A DNA stretch of 64,000 nt from Cordylochernes scorpioides (lineage: Eukaryota; Arthropoda; Arachnida; Pseudoscorpiones; Chernetidae). This document shows positions 45,101 through 53,768 of the stretch, one piece after another (position 1 is the stretch's first letter; each line of letters opens with the position of its first letter). Location: the NCBI GenBank assembly GCA_030710605.1, contig CP092870.1, positions 97,802,592 through 97,866,591 on the forward strand, read 5' to 3'. Both the position numbers and the translations under genes were made by a program. Below the pieces are notes generated by a model. It worked only from the letters and a program-made list of their open reading frames with translations, made no database searches and was not told the DNA's origin.

Positions 45101-47600
45101 TCTGGTTCCTGTCCAGGTTGAACACCCGAGTGAAGTCGAGCTGAGAGGGCCGGACATCTTGTGTGGGACGTCGGCTAACTGATCCGGAGGGAACCTCCTC
45201 TCCATCGGAGTTCTCTGTGGCAACAGCGTGGATGTTCGAAAGTCATCTGGGAATGGATTCAATGTCTTGAGGTTTGATGATTGGAACATTTATAGTGGAG
45301 TAACAGGACCAGACTATATGATAGATGACTTTTATATTATGATGCACTAGCACGCCATCTGTTATGAAAATTTGAAACTATTTTAGACGCGCAAAATTCT
45401 TTTTGAAATTTCTACTGCCCTTACTGCAATGGAAAAATTAATGGGAGGCCTGGCTCATTGAAGCATTTTATATATTTATAAATGTATGCAATTCTGCTGT
45501 CTTCAAAGCTTATGTCCATAATTCATCTAAAATACCCATTCCAAGAGTCTAGCATCAGTATCACTATGAAAAGAAGATCGAAAAATGTAATATAACAGTG
45601 GTATGGTAGATTAAACTGGCGAAACCGCTGAGAGGGTTCACCACTGATGAACCAGGCCCTCCCATTAATTTTTTTCCATTGCAGAAAGGGCAGTAGAAAT
45701 TGTTTAATTTCAAAAATAATATTGCGCATCTAAAATAGTTTCGAATTTTCATAATAGAAGACTTTACAGAATCTGACTAGAGGGCAGTGTTGGGTGAAAT
45801 GGACAATCCATGCAGGAGAACCAATTAAGTAGAGAAGATCCAAAGAGAGAACCAACCTGGCTGGTCATGGCGTATGTTGGCCCAGCTCTGGTCACAGGTG
45901 ATGAAGCTGTCCAACTTGTCATTGACATGTTCCTGGTACGACTGTTCCAGGCTCAGCTCGAGTTTGAGGTTCTTGCGGCGGATGGAGGGATACTTGTCCT
46001 TCAACCTGCCATCACAGATTTGAAATTTTCCTCTTGAATAATTGGAAAGAAAAAAAAAATCTTGAACATCTCTGTGGACAGCATGTTCAGCAAATCACTC
46101 AGTAAACCACAGCAACACCAGATTTAGCCAAGTAGGAAAAACCAACAACTTGTATATAATTGTCTATGGCTCTAATCAGAACATATTATATCAGTATATA
46201 ACTCCGCCTTTGCCGGTCCCAAGCCCGGATGAAAAAGGAGGAGGGGGAGCAGTAAAAAGCTCGGTAAAAAACCTGGGTTAAGCTGGCCCGGCTGATATTA
46301 CCCTGTAAAGGCTTCTAATCCAGGGATACAGGATAAGCAGCGTTTGTACTCCATGTTAGGAGCGGCTGCACATGGCATCTGTTCCTCATGTCAGAGGCGG
46401 CCATTTCTTTTGGAGCTAAGTCGGCCTGCCACTGAGTAGTGCTCTCAGTCTTAATGACAAAGGCATTCTACTTCACCCAGTGTGGAGATAAGAAAGAAGA
46501 TATCAGCATATATTATATTTAATTACCAAATTGTAAAAATTTGCATTTTCTCTGTTTAATTCAATTTTAGTAACAATTAGAGTGTCAATAAAATATATTG
46601 AATTGTCTGACCAATACAGCACAGGATTGTGTAATAGCCTATTACAGTCCAACCTGGATAATCCAACACCCCCAATATGGATGAGGTTTCCATTGAAATT
46701 AAAAGTCTGTGACAAATACAATGTAATAAGACCAAAATCCAAATAAATATTTATTTATTTACTTAGATATGGTCTTATTACCTTGTAGTTCTAATCTATA
46801 ATTTAAATTGTGCCTTATCAAGTCTATGTCAAGTTAATAGTTTTTTTCAGTACCTTTGTCTGATGATGGTAACAACGCTGTTACTGAAACATCATATCCT
46901 ATTTATTTAGATTTGGTCTTATTCATTCAGTACTTTTGTCGGATGATGGTAACAATGCTGTTACAGTAAACCTCCCTTTAGCAGACACCTCTCCACAAAG
47001 GACAGTTTTCATTTGCAAAATTACAATTTAGCAACCCTCCGGGAAGAGGACACACCTCTCCTTAAAAAAACACTTTGGCTTTGCAATTAGGTGTTGTCCT
47101 TTACAGGGAGGTTCTACTGTACGGAAAAGTCACACACTATTTACAAAAGGTAATAAGACCAAATCCAAATAAATAAATAGTGTGTGACATTTCAGTAACA
47201 GCGTTGTTATCATCTTCAGACAAACGTAGTATGGATTCAGTACTTTTGTCTGAAGATGGCAACAATGCTGTTACCGAAACATCATAATCTATAATCCAAA
47301 TTGTGCCTTATCACACACTATTTTTTTGGACTTGGTCTTATTTACCTTGCCTTTCTAATCCATAATCCAAATTGTGCCTATCATTATATATTTGCATACT
47401 TACTTGATCTCACTGTCGGCTTCATCGATGTAGTCGTTATTATCATTGTCGTCATTGAGGCGTCTTCTCTTGACACCTTCCCTCTCAGAGTCGTACTCCG
47501 AGTCTTCCTCCTCCTCCTCCTCAGATGAGGACACCACTGGATCAGGGAGGTCGTACTTGTTCCTGAAGGCCCTCATGTATATCTTGTTGATCTTCACCAT
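33041..47600 (-). CDS. UTP18: U3 snoRNA-associated protein 18, WD40 (10 coding exons, gene span)
   Basis: Exons in transcript order: 47600-47404, 46005-45857, 45214-45084, 41416-41336, 40272-40098, 39552-39455, 37554-37464, 37403-37280, 35403-35229, 33180-33041. Phases agree at every joint, giving about 454 residues: an acidic and basic N-terminal region (1-160), then a WD40 propeller. From memory, VDAKTNPEVDSL matches human VDGKTNPKIQSI, and AVKLAHMGTRTVYQNFP matches the human segment ending TVFSNFP. UTP18 is a nucleolar part of the 90S/small-subunit processome and is needed for early 18S rRNA processing. Human UTP18 is about 556 residues, so an upstream exon may be missing, and a short last exon after 33041 was not found. 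Confidence 0.88.
34097..34400 (+). mobile_element. tRNA-derived SINE, copy 3 (with target duplication)
   Basis: Flanked by a perfect 14-bp direct repeat AATAGAATACCAAG (34083-34096 and 34401-34414). The 3' end is GGGATAAGC followed by an A-run. Clear retroposition signature. Confidence 0.93.
34733..34832 (-). mobile_element. LINE 3' fragment
   Basis: Matches the LINE tails at 35680, 37685 and 43718 (CATGCTCCTCGAGCTGTTTG, GTTTAGTGCATCTAATGCAAG). Joined directly to the reverse SINE at 34840. Confidence 0.65.
34840..35160 (-). mobile_element. tRNA-derived SINE, copy 4
   Basis: Reverse orientation: poly-T, CCTTATCCCTAGTACC, body, and a head near 35150. Diverged. Confidence 0.85.
35229..35403 (-). 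CDS. UTP18: UTP18 exon 9 (WD40)
   Basis: Acceptor GTGTAACAG, donor CTG|GTAGGT. Encodes SNRGIVNVYETSHVLSTSFP, matching the human NCGVVNIYN region, and ends SCYTEDAVKL. Confidence 0.92.
35680..35762 (-). mobile_element. LINE 3' tail fragment
   Basis: TGTTGTTGTTGTTTCTTATCC, shared with 37685 and 43718, then CACGAACTCCATGAGTTCAC. Confidence 0.65.
36370..36808 (-). mobile_element. Helitron, 3'-truncated
   Basis: Reverse-complement relative of the copy at 30448 (same 5' end TCTATATTAATAAAATGC at 36808). The terminal hairpin and CTAG are missing at 36370. Confidence 0.85.
36862..37014. mobile_element. Pogo-like MITE (CTATAGCAAACTTC type)
   Basis: CCAGTAAAAACACACCTAAC start, AGCAAAGTTTTACTGTA end; relative of 27698. 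Confidence 0.55.
37280..37403 (-). CDS. UTP18: UTP18 exon 8 (WD40)
   Basis: Acceptor CTATATAG, donor TTGGG|GTAGGT. Contains EGKVHVWDLRT, a canonical blade-ending WD, then HSFMDQGALTG and DSQNIALG. Confidence 0.92.
37464..37554 (-). CDS. UTP18: UTP18 exon 7 (WD40)
   Basis: Acceptor TTGTGTAG, donor GGAG|GTGAGT. Encodes SRQLLHRGHQNTQIRAIQFS then PDGSLLFTHG. Confidence 0.9.
37685..37999 (-). pseudogene. LINE 3' end with reverse-transcriptase C-terminus
   Basis: The minus strand encodes a tail with RFRTGHLKPLKIENNNKIYP, CPKCSLAPAAPEHILAC and KQDLWERLLLIIKQLEEHEL, a zinc-like C-terminal region of Jockey-type non-LTR elements. The 3' UTR ends GGGGATAAGAAACAACAACA. Confidence 0.8.
38553..38826. repeat. 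Long near-perfect hairpin, ~120-bp arms
   Basis: AAAAATAAGGCCTATTTTGG at the left is inverted at the right. The arms include CTTCTATCTTTTACGAGGTA, TTTTGCCGTGAAGC and CGCGTGCCCC; the loop is about 30 bp (AAGCTTGGAAGACGTCTAG). A few mismatches only. Confidence 0.9.
39122..39355. repeat. Fold-back element (CTTCTACAGGCAA type)
   Basis: GGGTAAAGAGTTTATTTT at the left and GAAACTCTTTACCC at the right; inner TGCAAGTTATTGAGCAAATT inverted as AATTTGCTCAAAAGCTTGCA. Loop arms carry TCTTCTACAGGCAA and TTGCCTGTAGAAGA. Confidence 0.75.
39455..39552 (-). CDS. UTP18: UTP18 exon 6 (WD40)
   Basis: Acceptor TGTGTGTAG, donor AAG|GTGAGT. Encodes DDKIKNLRKFEISPDGKLMV and on to NLYFSSFK, with the SPDG turn of a WD40 blade. 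Confidence 0.9.
39616..39925 (+). mobile_element. tRNA-derived SINE, copy 5
   Basis: Head GGGTCGTCAGTGGACGAGTG, box B GGGTTCAATTCTC, internal deletion near 39835, tail GGGATAAGCAAAAA. Close to UTP18 exon 6. Confidence 0.85.
40098..40272 (-). CDS. UTP18: UTP18 exon 5 (WD40)
   Basis: Acceptor GGAACAG, donor CAGG|GTAAGT. Starts VDAKTNPEVDSLQFKDYPFD, the most diagnostic UTP18 segment, and ends RKLENHQGPQ. Confidence 0.92.
40352..40476. repeat. Palindromic repeat
   Basis: AAAAAAGGCATATCCTGACC at the left, GGTCAGGATATGCCTTTTTT at the right; perfect 37-bp arms. Related to 22707. Confidence 0.85.
40951..41199 (-). mobile_element. tRNA-derived SINE, copy 6, head-truncated
   Basis: Starts with a T-run and GCTTATCCCTAGTACACGTG; the body is nearly identical to 34097 and breaks off within the tRNA-like head at GTCCAATGCGGGA. 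Confidence 0.88.
41336..41416 (-). CDS. UTP18: UTP18 exon 4 (first WD40 strand set)
   Basis: Acceptor TGTCTAG, donor AAG|GTAAGT, 27 codons. GYVQALQFHPKEPLAMVARN then HIISLFK parallels the human segment with VQFHPGAQIVMVAG. Confidence 0.88.
41660..42091 (+). mobile_element. tRNA-Gly/Helitron composite, copy 2
   Basis: Order: GTATCAGAGTCAT, AATTCTGCCATCGTTTGCTT, tRNA-Gly, T-run, ACAATTTTTAAAACTCATTT, then a 231-bp Helitron (41861-42091, start TCCCTATATATATAAAAGTC, end hairpin CCCGGGCGTTGCCCGGG and CTAG before T). The same order exists in reverse at 14629-14880. Confidence 0.75.
41748..41818 (+). tRNA. tRNA-Gly (anticodon GCC)
   Basis: 71 nt. Acceptor GCATCGG/CCGGTGC (one G-T), D arm ATTC/GAAT, anticodon arm CTCGC-CTGCCAT-GCGGG, T arm CCGGG-TTCGATT-CCCGG, discriminator A. 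An internal promoter box B is present and a T-run terminator follows at once. It looks functional and lies in a UTP18 intron in antisense. Confidence 0.93.
42099..42222. repeat. Palindromic MITE, AAGGTAATAAGACC family
   Basis: AACACAAGGTAATAAAACCA start, TAGTCTTATTACCTTGTGTT end. Abuts the Helitron 3' end at 42091. Confidence 0.75.
42480..42840. repeat. Dispersed LINE-like repeat (CCCAAG/GGCGG family), copy 1
   Basis: GCCATTGCCGGTTCCAAA, GATAGTACCAGCTGTAAGG, CAGAGGCGGTCATTTGTAT and CTCCCAGTCTTAATGA match the copies at 46200 and 47670. It resembles the 3' region of a non-LTR element; diverged. Confidence 0.55.
43400..44300. repeat. Local duplicated segment (~600 bp), two copies
   Basis: TTGATGGACATTTAACAACA, GAATTAGTGCCATAG and TTTCACAACCACCAGGCTG at about 43585-43700 recur at 44185-44290. 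A LINE tail lies between, at 43718. Confidence 0.6.
43718..44020 (-). pseudogene. LINE 3' end with reverse-transcriptase C-terminus, second copy
   Basis: Minus-strand CPKCSLVPAAPEHILAC and RFRTGHLKPLK, about 95% like 37685-37999. The tail ends GGGGATAAGAAACAACAC. Confidence 0.8.
44289..45060. repeat. Tandem duplication split by a hAT MITE
   Basis: CTGTAGGGGCTCAGTATAGA to AGTCAATAGTATAGAGGATG (44289-44490) is repeated at 44829-45050, over 95% alike. The hAT-like element occupies the space between. Confidence 0.85.
44499..44828. mobile_element. hAT-like (Charlie-type) MITE
   Basis: Perfect 15-bp inverted ends CAGTGATTCTCAACC and GGTTGAGAATCACTG. Inner repeats of GTGTGCCGCGAAATTCTAAA. No 8-bp target duplication is seen. 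Confidence 0.85.
45084..45214 (-). CDS. UTP18: UTP18 exon 3 (linker before the propeller)
   Basis: Acceptor GTTGCCACAG, donor ATG|GTAAAA. Encodes ENSDGEEVPSGSVSRRPTQD and on to FNLDRNQKTKDKM. Confidence 0.75.
45616..45664 (+). repeat. Hammerhead-like repeat family, copy F
   Basis: CTGGCGAAACCGC, GAGAGGG, CTGATGAACCAGG, CCCTCCC. With an inverted partial copy at 45400-45475 it forms one larger palindrome (about 45320-45780). Confidence 0.6.
45857..46005 (-). CDS. UTP18: UTP18 exon 2 (charged linker)
   Basis: Acceptor GATGGCAG, donor CCAG|GTTGGT. Encodes LKDKYPSIRRKNLKLELSLE and on to ANIRHDQP, a charged helical stretch before the WD40 domain. Confidence 0.75.
46200..46495. repeat. Dispersed LINE-like repeat, copy 2
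   Basis: CTTTGCCGGTCCCAAGCCCG, GAGCGGCTGCACATGGCATC, CCTGCCACTGAGTAGTGCTC. Nearly identical to 47670. Confidence 0.7.
46715..46930. repeat. Palindromic MITEs, AAGGTAATAAGACC family
   Basis: CAATGTAATAAGACCAAAAT (46720) with GGTCTTATTACCTTG (46770), then GATGATGGTAACAACGCTGT and a further half copy. Confidence 0.6.
46962..47122. mobile_element. Pogo/Tigger-like MITE
   Basis: ACAGTAAACCTCCCTTTAGC start, CAGGGAGGTTCTACTGTA end. It sits inside the palindromic MITE stretch 46930-47350. Confidence 0.75.
47140..47360. repeat. Palindromic MITE, AAGGTAATAAGACC family
   Basis: AAGGTAATAAGACCAAATCC start, GACTTGGTCTTATTTACCTT end; centre GTCTGAAGATGGCAACAATG. Just downstream of the UTP18 N-terminal exon. 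Confidence 0.75.
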
Positions 47601-47608
47601 GGTGTGAA
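47404..47608 (-). CDS. UTP18: UTP18 exon with acidic tract and putative start
   Basis: Acceptor TTGTGTCCAG before 47608, donor GATCAA|GTAAGT. The ATG at 47600 begins MVKINKIYMRAFRNKYDLPD, followed by a serine/glutamate run and KRRRL, a possible nuclear localisation signal. The frame is also open back to the acceptor, so this ATG may be internal. No clear match to the human N-terminus, so assignment rests on phase and order. Confidence 0.65.
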
Positions 47609-47669
47609 CTGGACACAAAATATTCTCTCAAATGTTATTTTTACAGTTTGGTGTTTATAAAAATTCATT

Positions 47670-47990
47670 TGGAGGCAGAACTCCACCCTTGCCGGTCCCA
47701 AGCCCGGATGAAAAAGGAGGAGGGGGAGCAGTAACAAGCTCACTAAAAAACCTGGGTTCAACTGGCCTGGCTGATAGTACCCTGTAAGGGCTTCTTATCC
47801 AGGAATACAGGATGAGCAGTGTTTGTACTCCATGTTAGGAGCGGCTGCACATGGTGTCTGTTCCTCATGTCAGAGGCGGCCATTTATTTTGGAGCTAAGT
47901 CGGCCTGCCACTGAGTAGTGCTCCCAGTCTTAATGACAAAGGCAGACGCATTCTACCTCACCCAGTGTGGAGATAAGAAAGAAGAAGTAG
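47670..47990. repeat. Dispersed LINE-like repeat, copy 3
   Basis: CTTGCCGGTCCCAAGCCCGG, GGCTGCACATGGTGTCTG, CCCAGTGTGGAGATAAGAAA. Confidence 0.7.
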
Positions 47991-48060
47991 AATTTGGAGG
48001 CAGATATGCAAAAAAAAATTATGCTAATTTGCATAGTGCATATTGTATATGTATGCAATA

Positions 48061-48233
48061 CAGTTAAACATGGATAATTCAAAGCCCAAGGGACCAAAAA
48101 AATTTTTTTTTCAATTAACCAAAAATTCGAATTAAAAATGGATATTCTATTTATAGGAAATTCTAGGGACCAAGATAAATGTTTGAAGACATTTTCAAAT
48201 TAAAGATGTTCGAATTATCCAATTTCTACTGTA
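48061..48233. mobile_element. Pogo-like MITE (GATAATTCGAA type)
   Basis: CAGTTAAACATGGATAATTC start, GAATTATCCAATTTCTACTG end. Confidence 0.75.
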
Positions 48234-48454
48234 CTAAGGGAAAAAAAAATCCTGCCTTAAGCTACCACTCTGGGGAAATACTGTAGATGGGGGATTACAC
48301 GATAAAACTTTCACGAGAGGACACCTCTCTATAAAGAAACACTATAGCAACTGGAAGTTGCTTAGAGAGAGGTTCTACCATGCTCTCAAATAGCAAAAAC
48401 TAAACTAACTGGTTTGATAGAAGAAAATCCTCAGAAAACATGTGAAAATCAAGT

Positions 48455-48607
48455 TTTGACTTTTCACTTAAAAGTGTGCCAGAGCATTGTTTGATTATTT
48501 GCACTTGCTGGTGGAGTTATTATAAAAAAAAAAAAGTGCCCAATGCAAGATCCCAGGTTGTAGTGGACAAGAACCAACAGTTTAGATCACTCTGCCACCG
48601 AACCCCT
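48455..48607 (-). mobile_element. tRNA-derived SINE fragment
   Basis: TTTTCACTTAAAAGTGTGCC, GTTTGATTATTTGCACTTGC and the reverse head CCAACAGTTTAGATCA; diverged 5' half only. Confidence 0.7.
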
Positions 48608-48882
48608 AAGACAACCATCATGATAGAGAGAAGTAAAATAAGTCTGATTTAGTCCTTAAGATTAATCATAAAGATAGAGGTTGCCTGACCAGCTTTCATA
48701 GTTCTTAGAATTGAAGATATTTTGGCCAGTAAATATTTTTATTGTCTCTTACTTCGAGACCAAAATTGGTCTTGATTATTGTAAAGATAAAGGCTTCCTA
48801 GCCGGCAATAAAAATATTTACTGGCTGAAGTATCTTCAATCTTAAGAACTTTAAGATTAATGATAAGGCACAATTTGGATTA

Positions 48883-50855
48883 TCTATATATATAAAAATG
48901 AATGTATGTGTGTGAGTGTGTCTGTCCTTTATGCCTGACCAAACCACTCATTGGAACGCCATGAAACTTTGGGAAGTTATTTAGTATAGTACTGGGAAGG
49001 TTTCTGAAAAACAATTTCTTGAATATCTTGAATATCCTTAGAGTTATTTTCAGATTTGTAGATTTAACTCGCATGAGTATCGTTTAAATATAAAATTCGA
49101 ATAAATATAAATGCGATACTAAAAATTAAATAAATTATATAGAAGCTTTTGCATAGTTTCGTCCTGTAAGCATACCAACTTGATAAAAGTTTCCTGTTTT
49201 CCCTTTGAATTTGCTTGATACGAACCTCTATTCATTTTTGAATTAGTAGAAATCAAATGATAACCATAGGTCATAGCCATTCAAAAGTTGGTTTAGGTTG
49301 TCAATCCTTTGCGAACAAATGGAAATATCCACGCTGGCGCTCTCTCCACAGATTTTTTAAATGATATCCTAAGTTTTTTTTTTTTTATATAATTTGAGAG
49401 CCACCCCTCGCTTGAAGCAAATCCTTTAATCCCAAGAGATTGCGCGAAAGACTTGAACATGAAACCGCCGACGGAACGTTTTGTCCTCTACACTGACGAA
49501 TCCACTTAACCAAGCTCTGATCTCCGCCCGTAGAGTGTGGGAATTTTGATCTCTTACTTTATTTAGTTTGTTCGCGGGCTGGTCTGGCTTGAGAAAGTTG
49601 CCGGCAACATTTTCCCTCATATCTTAATTTTCAGATAGCATCTCACATATTAATAAAATCAAGTAAAGAAGAGCTTCATTACAAAATTAGTGATTTATTA
49701 TTTTAACCCGGCATTGCGTGCGCCGGGTGAAAATTACCCATGGCTACATTTAAGTGGAGAATTAACCAATAAAAAAATATGTTGGCGGAGATGTGGTTTC
49801 GTTTAGCTTCCTGACTCATCATTTAGTCTAAAGTTTTGGTTTTACATTTTGACAGCTTCCACTGAAATTCCATCTATTGTCACTGTCGGGTAAAAATCAC
49901 CCGGTGCACGCACTCACGTAAGTTTTTTGTTGCATTTTTCTTTGATAAGAATTTTTTTGAAAGAGAGAAATAATTTGAATTAATAATTTAAAAAATAACT
50001 ATAAGAGGTTTATATATTTATCAGCCTATAATCTATATCTATCTATCTTTATATATCTATCTATATATATAAAAATGAATGTGTGTGTGTGTGTCTGTCC
50101 TTTATGCCTGACCAAACCACTCATTGGAACGCCATGAAACTTTGGGAAGTTATTTAGTATAGTACTGGGAAGGTTTTTGAAAAATAATTTCTTGAATATC
50201 CTTAGAGTTATTTGCAGATTTGTAGATTTAACTCGCAAGCAGCGCCCCCATTGCGACGATGATAACAAGTTTTTTTATCTATAAGTTTTATTATCACTAA
50301 GTTTATTATCTTAAATATTATTTATCAAAAGTAAGATTTTCTACCTATTAATTGCGCACAAGTCAAAGTTAGTTTTATCATTTATCTACAACATATATAT
50401 TGGGAGAATAGATAAAATTATGATTTTTGTAATGTAGAAAATTAGGAAAGACAAAATTCAGGATGACACGGCAATTTATTTGAGACAAGAATAATGATAC
50501 AATTCCAAGGCAAAGATACTATTCCTTTAACTTCCAATTACCGAGGGAACCAATTAATATTGATTTTATTCAACTTATCGAGTATTTTTCAAGGGACCGG
50601 GAAAAAATGTTCACTAGATAAAACGATGATTTTGTAATGTAGAAAATTAGGAAAGACAAAATTTAGGATGACACGGCACACAGGGACCGGGAAAAAATGT
50701 TCACTTTATCGAGAGATTCAAATTTACGAGTTTCAAATTATCAAAATATATCTATTATTTTTTTAAATAAGTTTATAGAGAAATGTTTTAACAAATGTTC
50801 GTTAGACAAACCTTTACTTGGGTAAAACCCGGGCGAAGCCGGGTACATCCGCTAG
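48883..50855 (+). mobile_element. Compound Helitron with two 5' ends
   Basis: TCTATATATATAAAAATGAA occurs at 48883 and again at 50060, each followed by the same CTGTCCTTTATGCCTGACC block. Only one 3' end exists: the hairpin CCCGGGCGAAGCCGGGT and CTAG at 50855. The left flank (AGGCACAATTTGGATTA) and right flank (TAGATTATAAACACAAGG) are the two halves of one palindromic MITE, so 48883-50855 behaves as one insertion; 50060-50855 alone is a normal 796-bp Helitron. Confidence 0.75.
49702..49922. mobile_element. piggyBac-like MITE (possible)
   Basis: TTTTAACCCGGCATTGCGTG at the left and CACCCGGTGCACGCACTCAC at the right form imperfect inverted ends. TTAA is visible only at the left. Confidence 0.35.
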
Positions 50856-50863
50856 TAGATTAT

Positions 50864-51037
50864 AAACACAAGGTAATAAGACCAAATCCAAATAAATAAA
50901 TAGTGTGTGACATTTCGGTAACAGCGTTGTTACCATCTATAGATTCAGTACTATTGTCTGAACATTGGTAACAACGCTGTTACTGAAACATCATACACTA
51001 TTTATTTATTTGGATTTGGTCTTATTACCTTGTCTTT
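50864..51037. repeat. Palindromic MITE, AAGGTAATAAGACC family
   Basis: AACACAAGGTAATAAGACCA start, TTGGTCTTATTACCTTGTC end; centre AACAGCGTTGTTACC. Starts 9 bp after the Helitron end. Confidence 0.8.
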
Positions 51038-51039
51038 AA

Positions 51040-52418
51040 CTTTAAGTTATGCGTTCTCCAGTAGCAGGCCATCTTAGATGGTCACTTCAGTGACATGAGG
51101 ACGCCATGTGTTTCCAACATGGAGTACAGACTCTGTTCATCCTGAGACTTCTTGGATTATAAGAGTCCTTACAACTGGGACAATCAGCCAGGCCTTCTGA
51201 ACCTAGCTTGTTACTGTCCTCCTTTTACATCTAGGTTTGGGACCAGAGGAATGAAGGCTAAGAGTCAAATGAGCATTATAGATTACATATCTGAAATACT
51301 CTCAACTATTTTAATTAAAAGCAGGTTCTTTTAATTATGGCTATACTTTTCAACAGGTCCCAATTCCAAGTTTATTGTATTAATTTCACACCTTAATGCA
51401 TTCTCAAACAGATTTTTTCCTTTTCTTATTTTTTACATCATACCTTCTCAGCCAATGGTCACAAGGTAACATCAACTAGCAAGCTCTTCCACCAGCCAAT
51501 CAGAAAAAAGCAGTTTTCATAAGCTGTTGGAGAGAAATTTGTATGGTAGACATAAGTTGAAACTATCGGATTCTTTTCTACAATATTTTTCACTTCCACA
51601 ATATAGGCTTCATATCTTTCTGGAAGAGATTAATGATGGTCAAATGGATGCAGATAAAATTGGCCAGGTTGGTAATTCCAGAGGTTTATCTCGTGTTTAT
51701 TACGTGTGACGTTTCCAAATAAAAAATATAGAGGCTACTATAAGCAATGCATGTTTCGTGCATTAGTTATAAAACTTGTATTTCAAAAGTATAAGGTGGG
51801 GTTTGGTATTTTGTGAATTATACCAAAAGAAGTTTTGAAAAAATTTACCATTAATTCTAAATTGTTGAACCCAATTTCTTTTTGAAGCAAAATATAATTA
51901 AAAGAAATATAGAAATATGTGGACTAAATTAAAAAAGAAACGTGCTTGACAAATTTGAGTTGTTTGAATTTAAAAATTACAATTTTATGTGATTTTTCTG
52001 AAACACCTTACCTATTGAGTGAATATATATTTTCGCCTAAAAAAAGTATATATTTTATTTTTCTATTTAGTATGTTTATTTTCCTAAAATGCTTTAAATT
52101 AATTTGTAAACACAAAATGTATTTATCATCATAAAAGAAAATTCAATGACTAAAAATATATATAATTTAAATTAAAGAACATTGTTTTATAAATATATTC
52201 GATTTGATATAAAATATAAAAATATTTTAAATTAGAATTAAATCCATATAAGGTATATAAGGTAACTAGGGATTTATAGAATATTGAGCCTAACAGGTAG
52301 AACTATAATTTTTTTCATTTTTTTTAATATAAAAAAAAGGGGAGAAATAGAATTGTAAATAAAAATGTCTTATTGAAATCGCGTGGGGATTGTCAGAAGA
52401 TTTATTATAATAAATGTA
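51040..52418. other. No gene recognised
   Basis: 51060-51290 resembles the dispersed LINE-like repeat in reverse (GACGCCATGTG, ACATGGAGTACAGACTCTG). The rest is AT-rich without structure. Confidence 0.45.
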
Positions 52419-53212
52419 TCCCTATATATATAAAAGTCAGTGAATGTATGTATGTGTGTTACTATGTCGGCTTCACACGTCCACAATACATAACTAATCT
52501 GACTGAAATTTTAACAGTATGTATATTAGAATCTGGAAAAACTTATAGTGAAAATTTCAGGTCTCTATCCCGAATATTCTTCGAGTTATTTGCAAATTGC
52601 GTTGCAAATTTGCCCTTTCGCTCGCAAGCAGCGCCTCTAGCGGTGAAGATGGGAAGTAATATCAGCTGACCTAATGTACATGTAAAACGTGTTTTAACAG
52701 GACATAGAGAAAAATCTGGAAGAGATATTTTTCGCATTTTTAGACAAGAAAAATTGAAATTTACAGGATCTGGGCATTAAAAGTTGTTTTTAGTCAGAAA
52801 ATGATTATGACAATATTGCTGTATTATGTTTGATTATCAGATACAAAATTATATGGGGGGGGGGGGGGAATTCCAAAAAGCAGAGACCACGGGTGAAACC
52901 AGTTCATTTTTTTGTACGCAGGAACAAAATTCTAACAGAAAAACATACATTTGAGCAGAAAACAAAAGTCAGATCATCTTTCTATATTGGAGCGGGACGT
53001 TTCACAAGAGTGACATCCACGGTGCCAATTTATAATTGTAACTAATAGTATTTGAAAATCAAAATAATATAATTTTCAAATATCGTTGTGAAAATTTTTA
53101 TTTTTATATTTTAAAAACACACAAAGTTTGGAGCGGGACGTTTCACAAAAGTGACATTCAAGGTGCCAATTTATAATTGTATTGAATAGTATTTGACGGT
53201 TCATTCGACTAG
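52419..53212 (+). mobile_element. Helitron (TCCCTATATATATAAAAGTC type)
   Basis: Same 5' end as 41861 and CTAG at 53209-53212 followed by T. The inner block GGAGCGGGACGTTTCACAAG occurs twice. The terminal hairpin is degraded. Confidence 0.75.
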
Positions 53213-53416
53213 TTTCTAATAAAATGTGCAATATTTTTTAGATGTTCAAGCCTTATTATAATCTGGGACATTACTAATAGAAGACTTGTTGAAATTGGTA
53301 AACAAATCAATTTAAAATAATCTGTGATGTAAAATATGTTCCTTTTCTGACTAAGTTTTTTTTTTGTTTAGGTTGTAGTAATAGCTTAGGATATTAAAGC
53401 TCAACTTTTCTTCATT

Positions 53417-53518
53417 TATTAAGTAATTAGTTTGTTTAACCTCTCCTTGTATTTGAATAATAAATTTGTTTAAATTAATAAGCTGCAGTTATGTTAAATT
53501 AAAATTCAAAATACAACA
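53417..53518 (+). repeat. Copia left LTR
   Basis: About 95 bp match the right LTR at 58550-58652, including GTTTAACCTCTCCTTGTATT and AATAAGCTGCAGTTATG. Confidence 0.85.
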
Positions 53519-53768
53519 ACTGGTAGCAGAAGCCTGGTTAATTGTTATTGCGTCAGAAAACAGCCGATTTTTTTAAAGAGAGGTTGAGTACGATTATATA
53601 TATACTCTTGTGAAACGTCCCGTTCCAAACTGTGTGTTTTTAAAATGTTTTAATTAAAATACCTGCCTTAAAAAAAAGAAACATTCGCGGTGATTTTGTC
53701 TTGCATTCGTTTATACAATTATTATATATATTGGCATCATATATTAACTTTATGAACGGAAAAATATG

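Noticed and set aside
46503..46742. 79-codon minus-strand frame
   Set aside because: AT-rich with no coding character, and its left end overlaps MITE sequence.
49426..49620. 64-codon minus-strand frame within the compound Helitron
   Set aside because: No Rep/helicase motif or other domain; likely chance within captured non-coding DNA.
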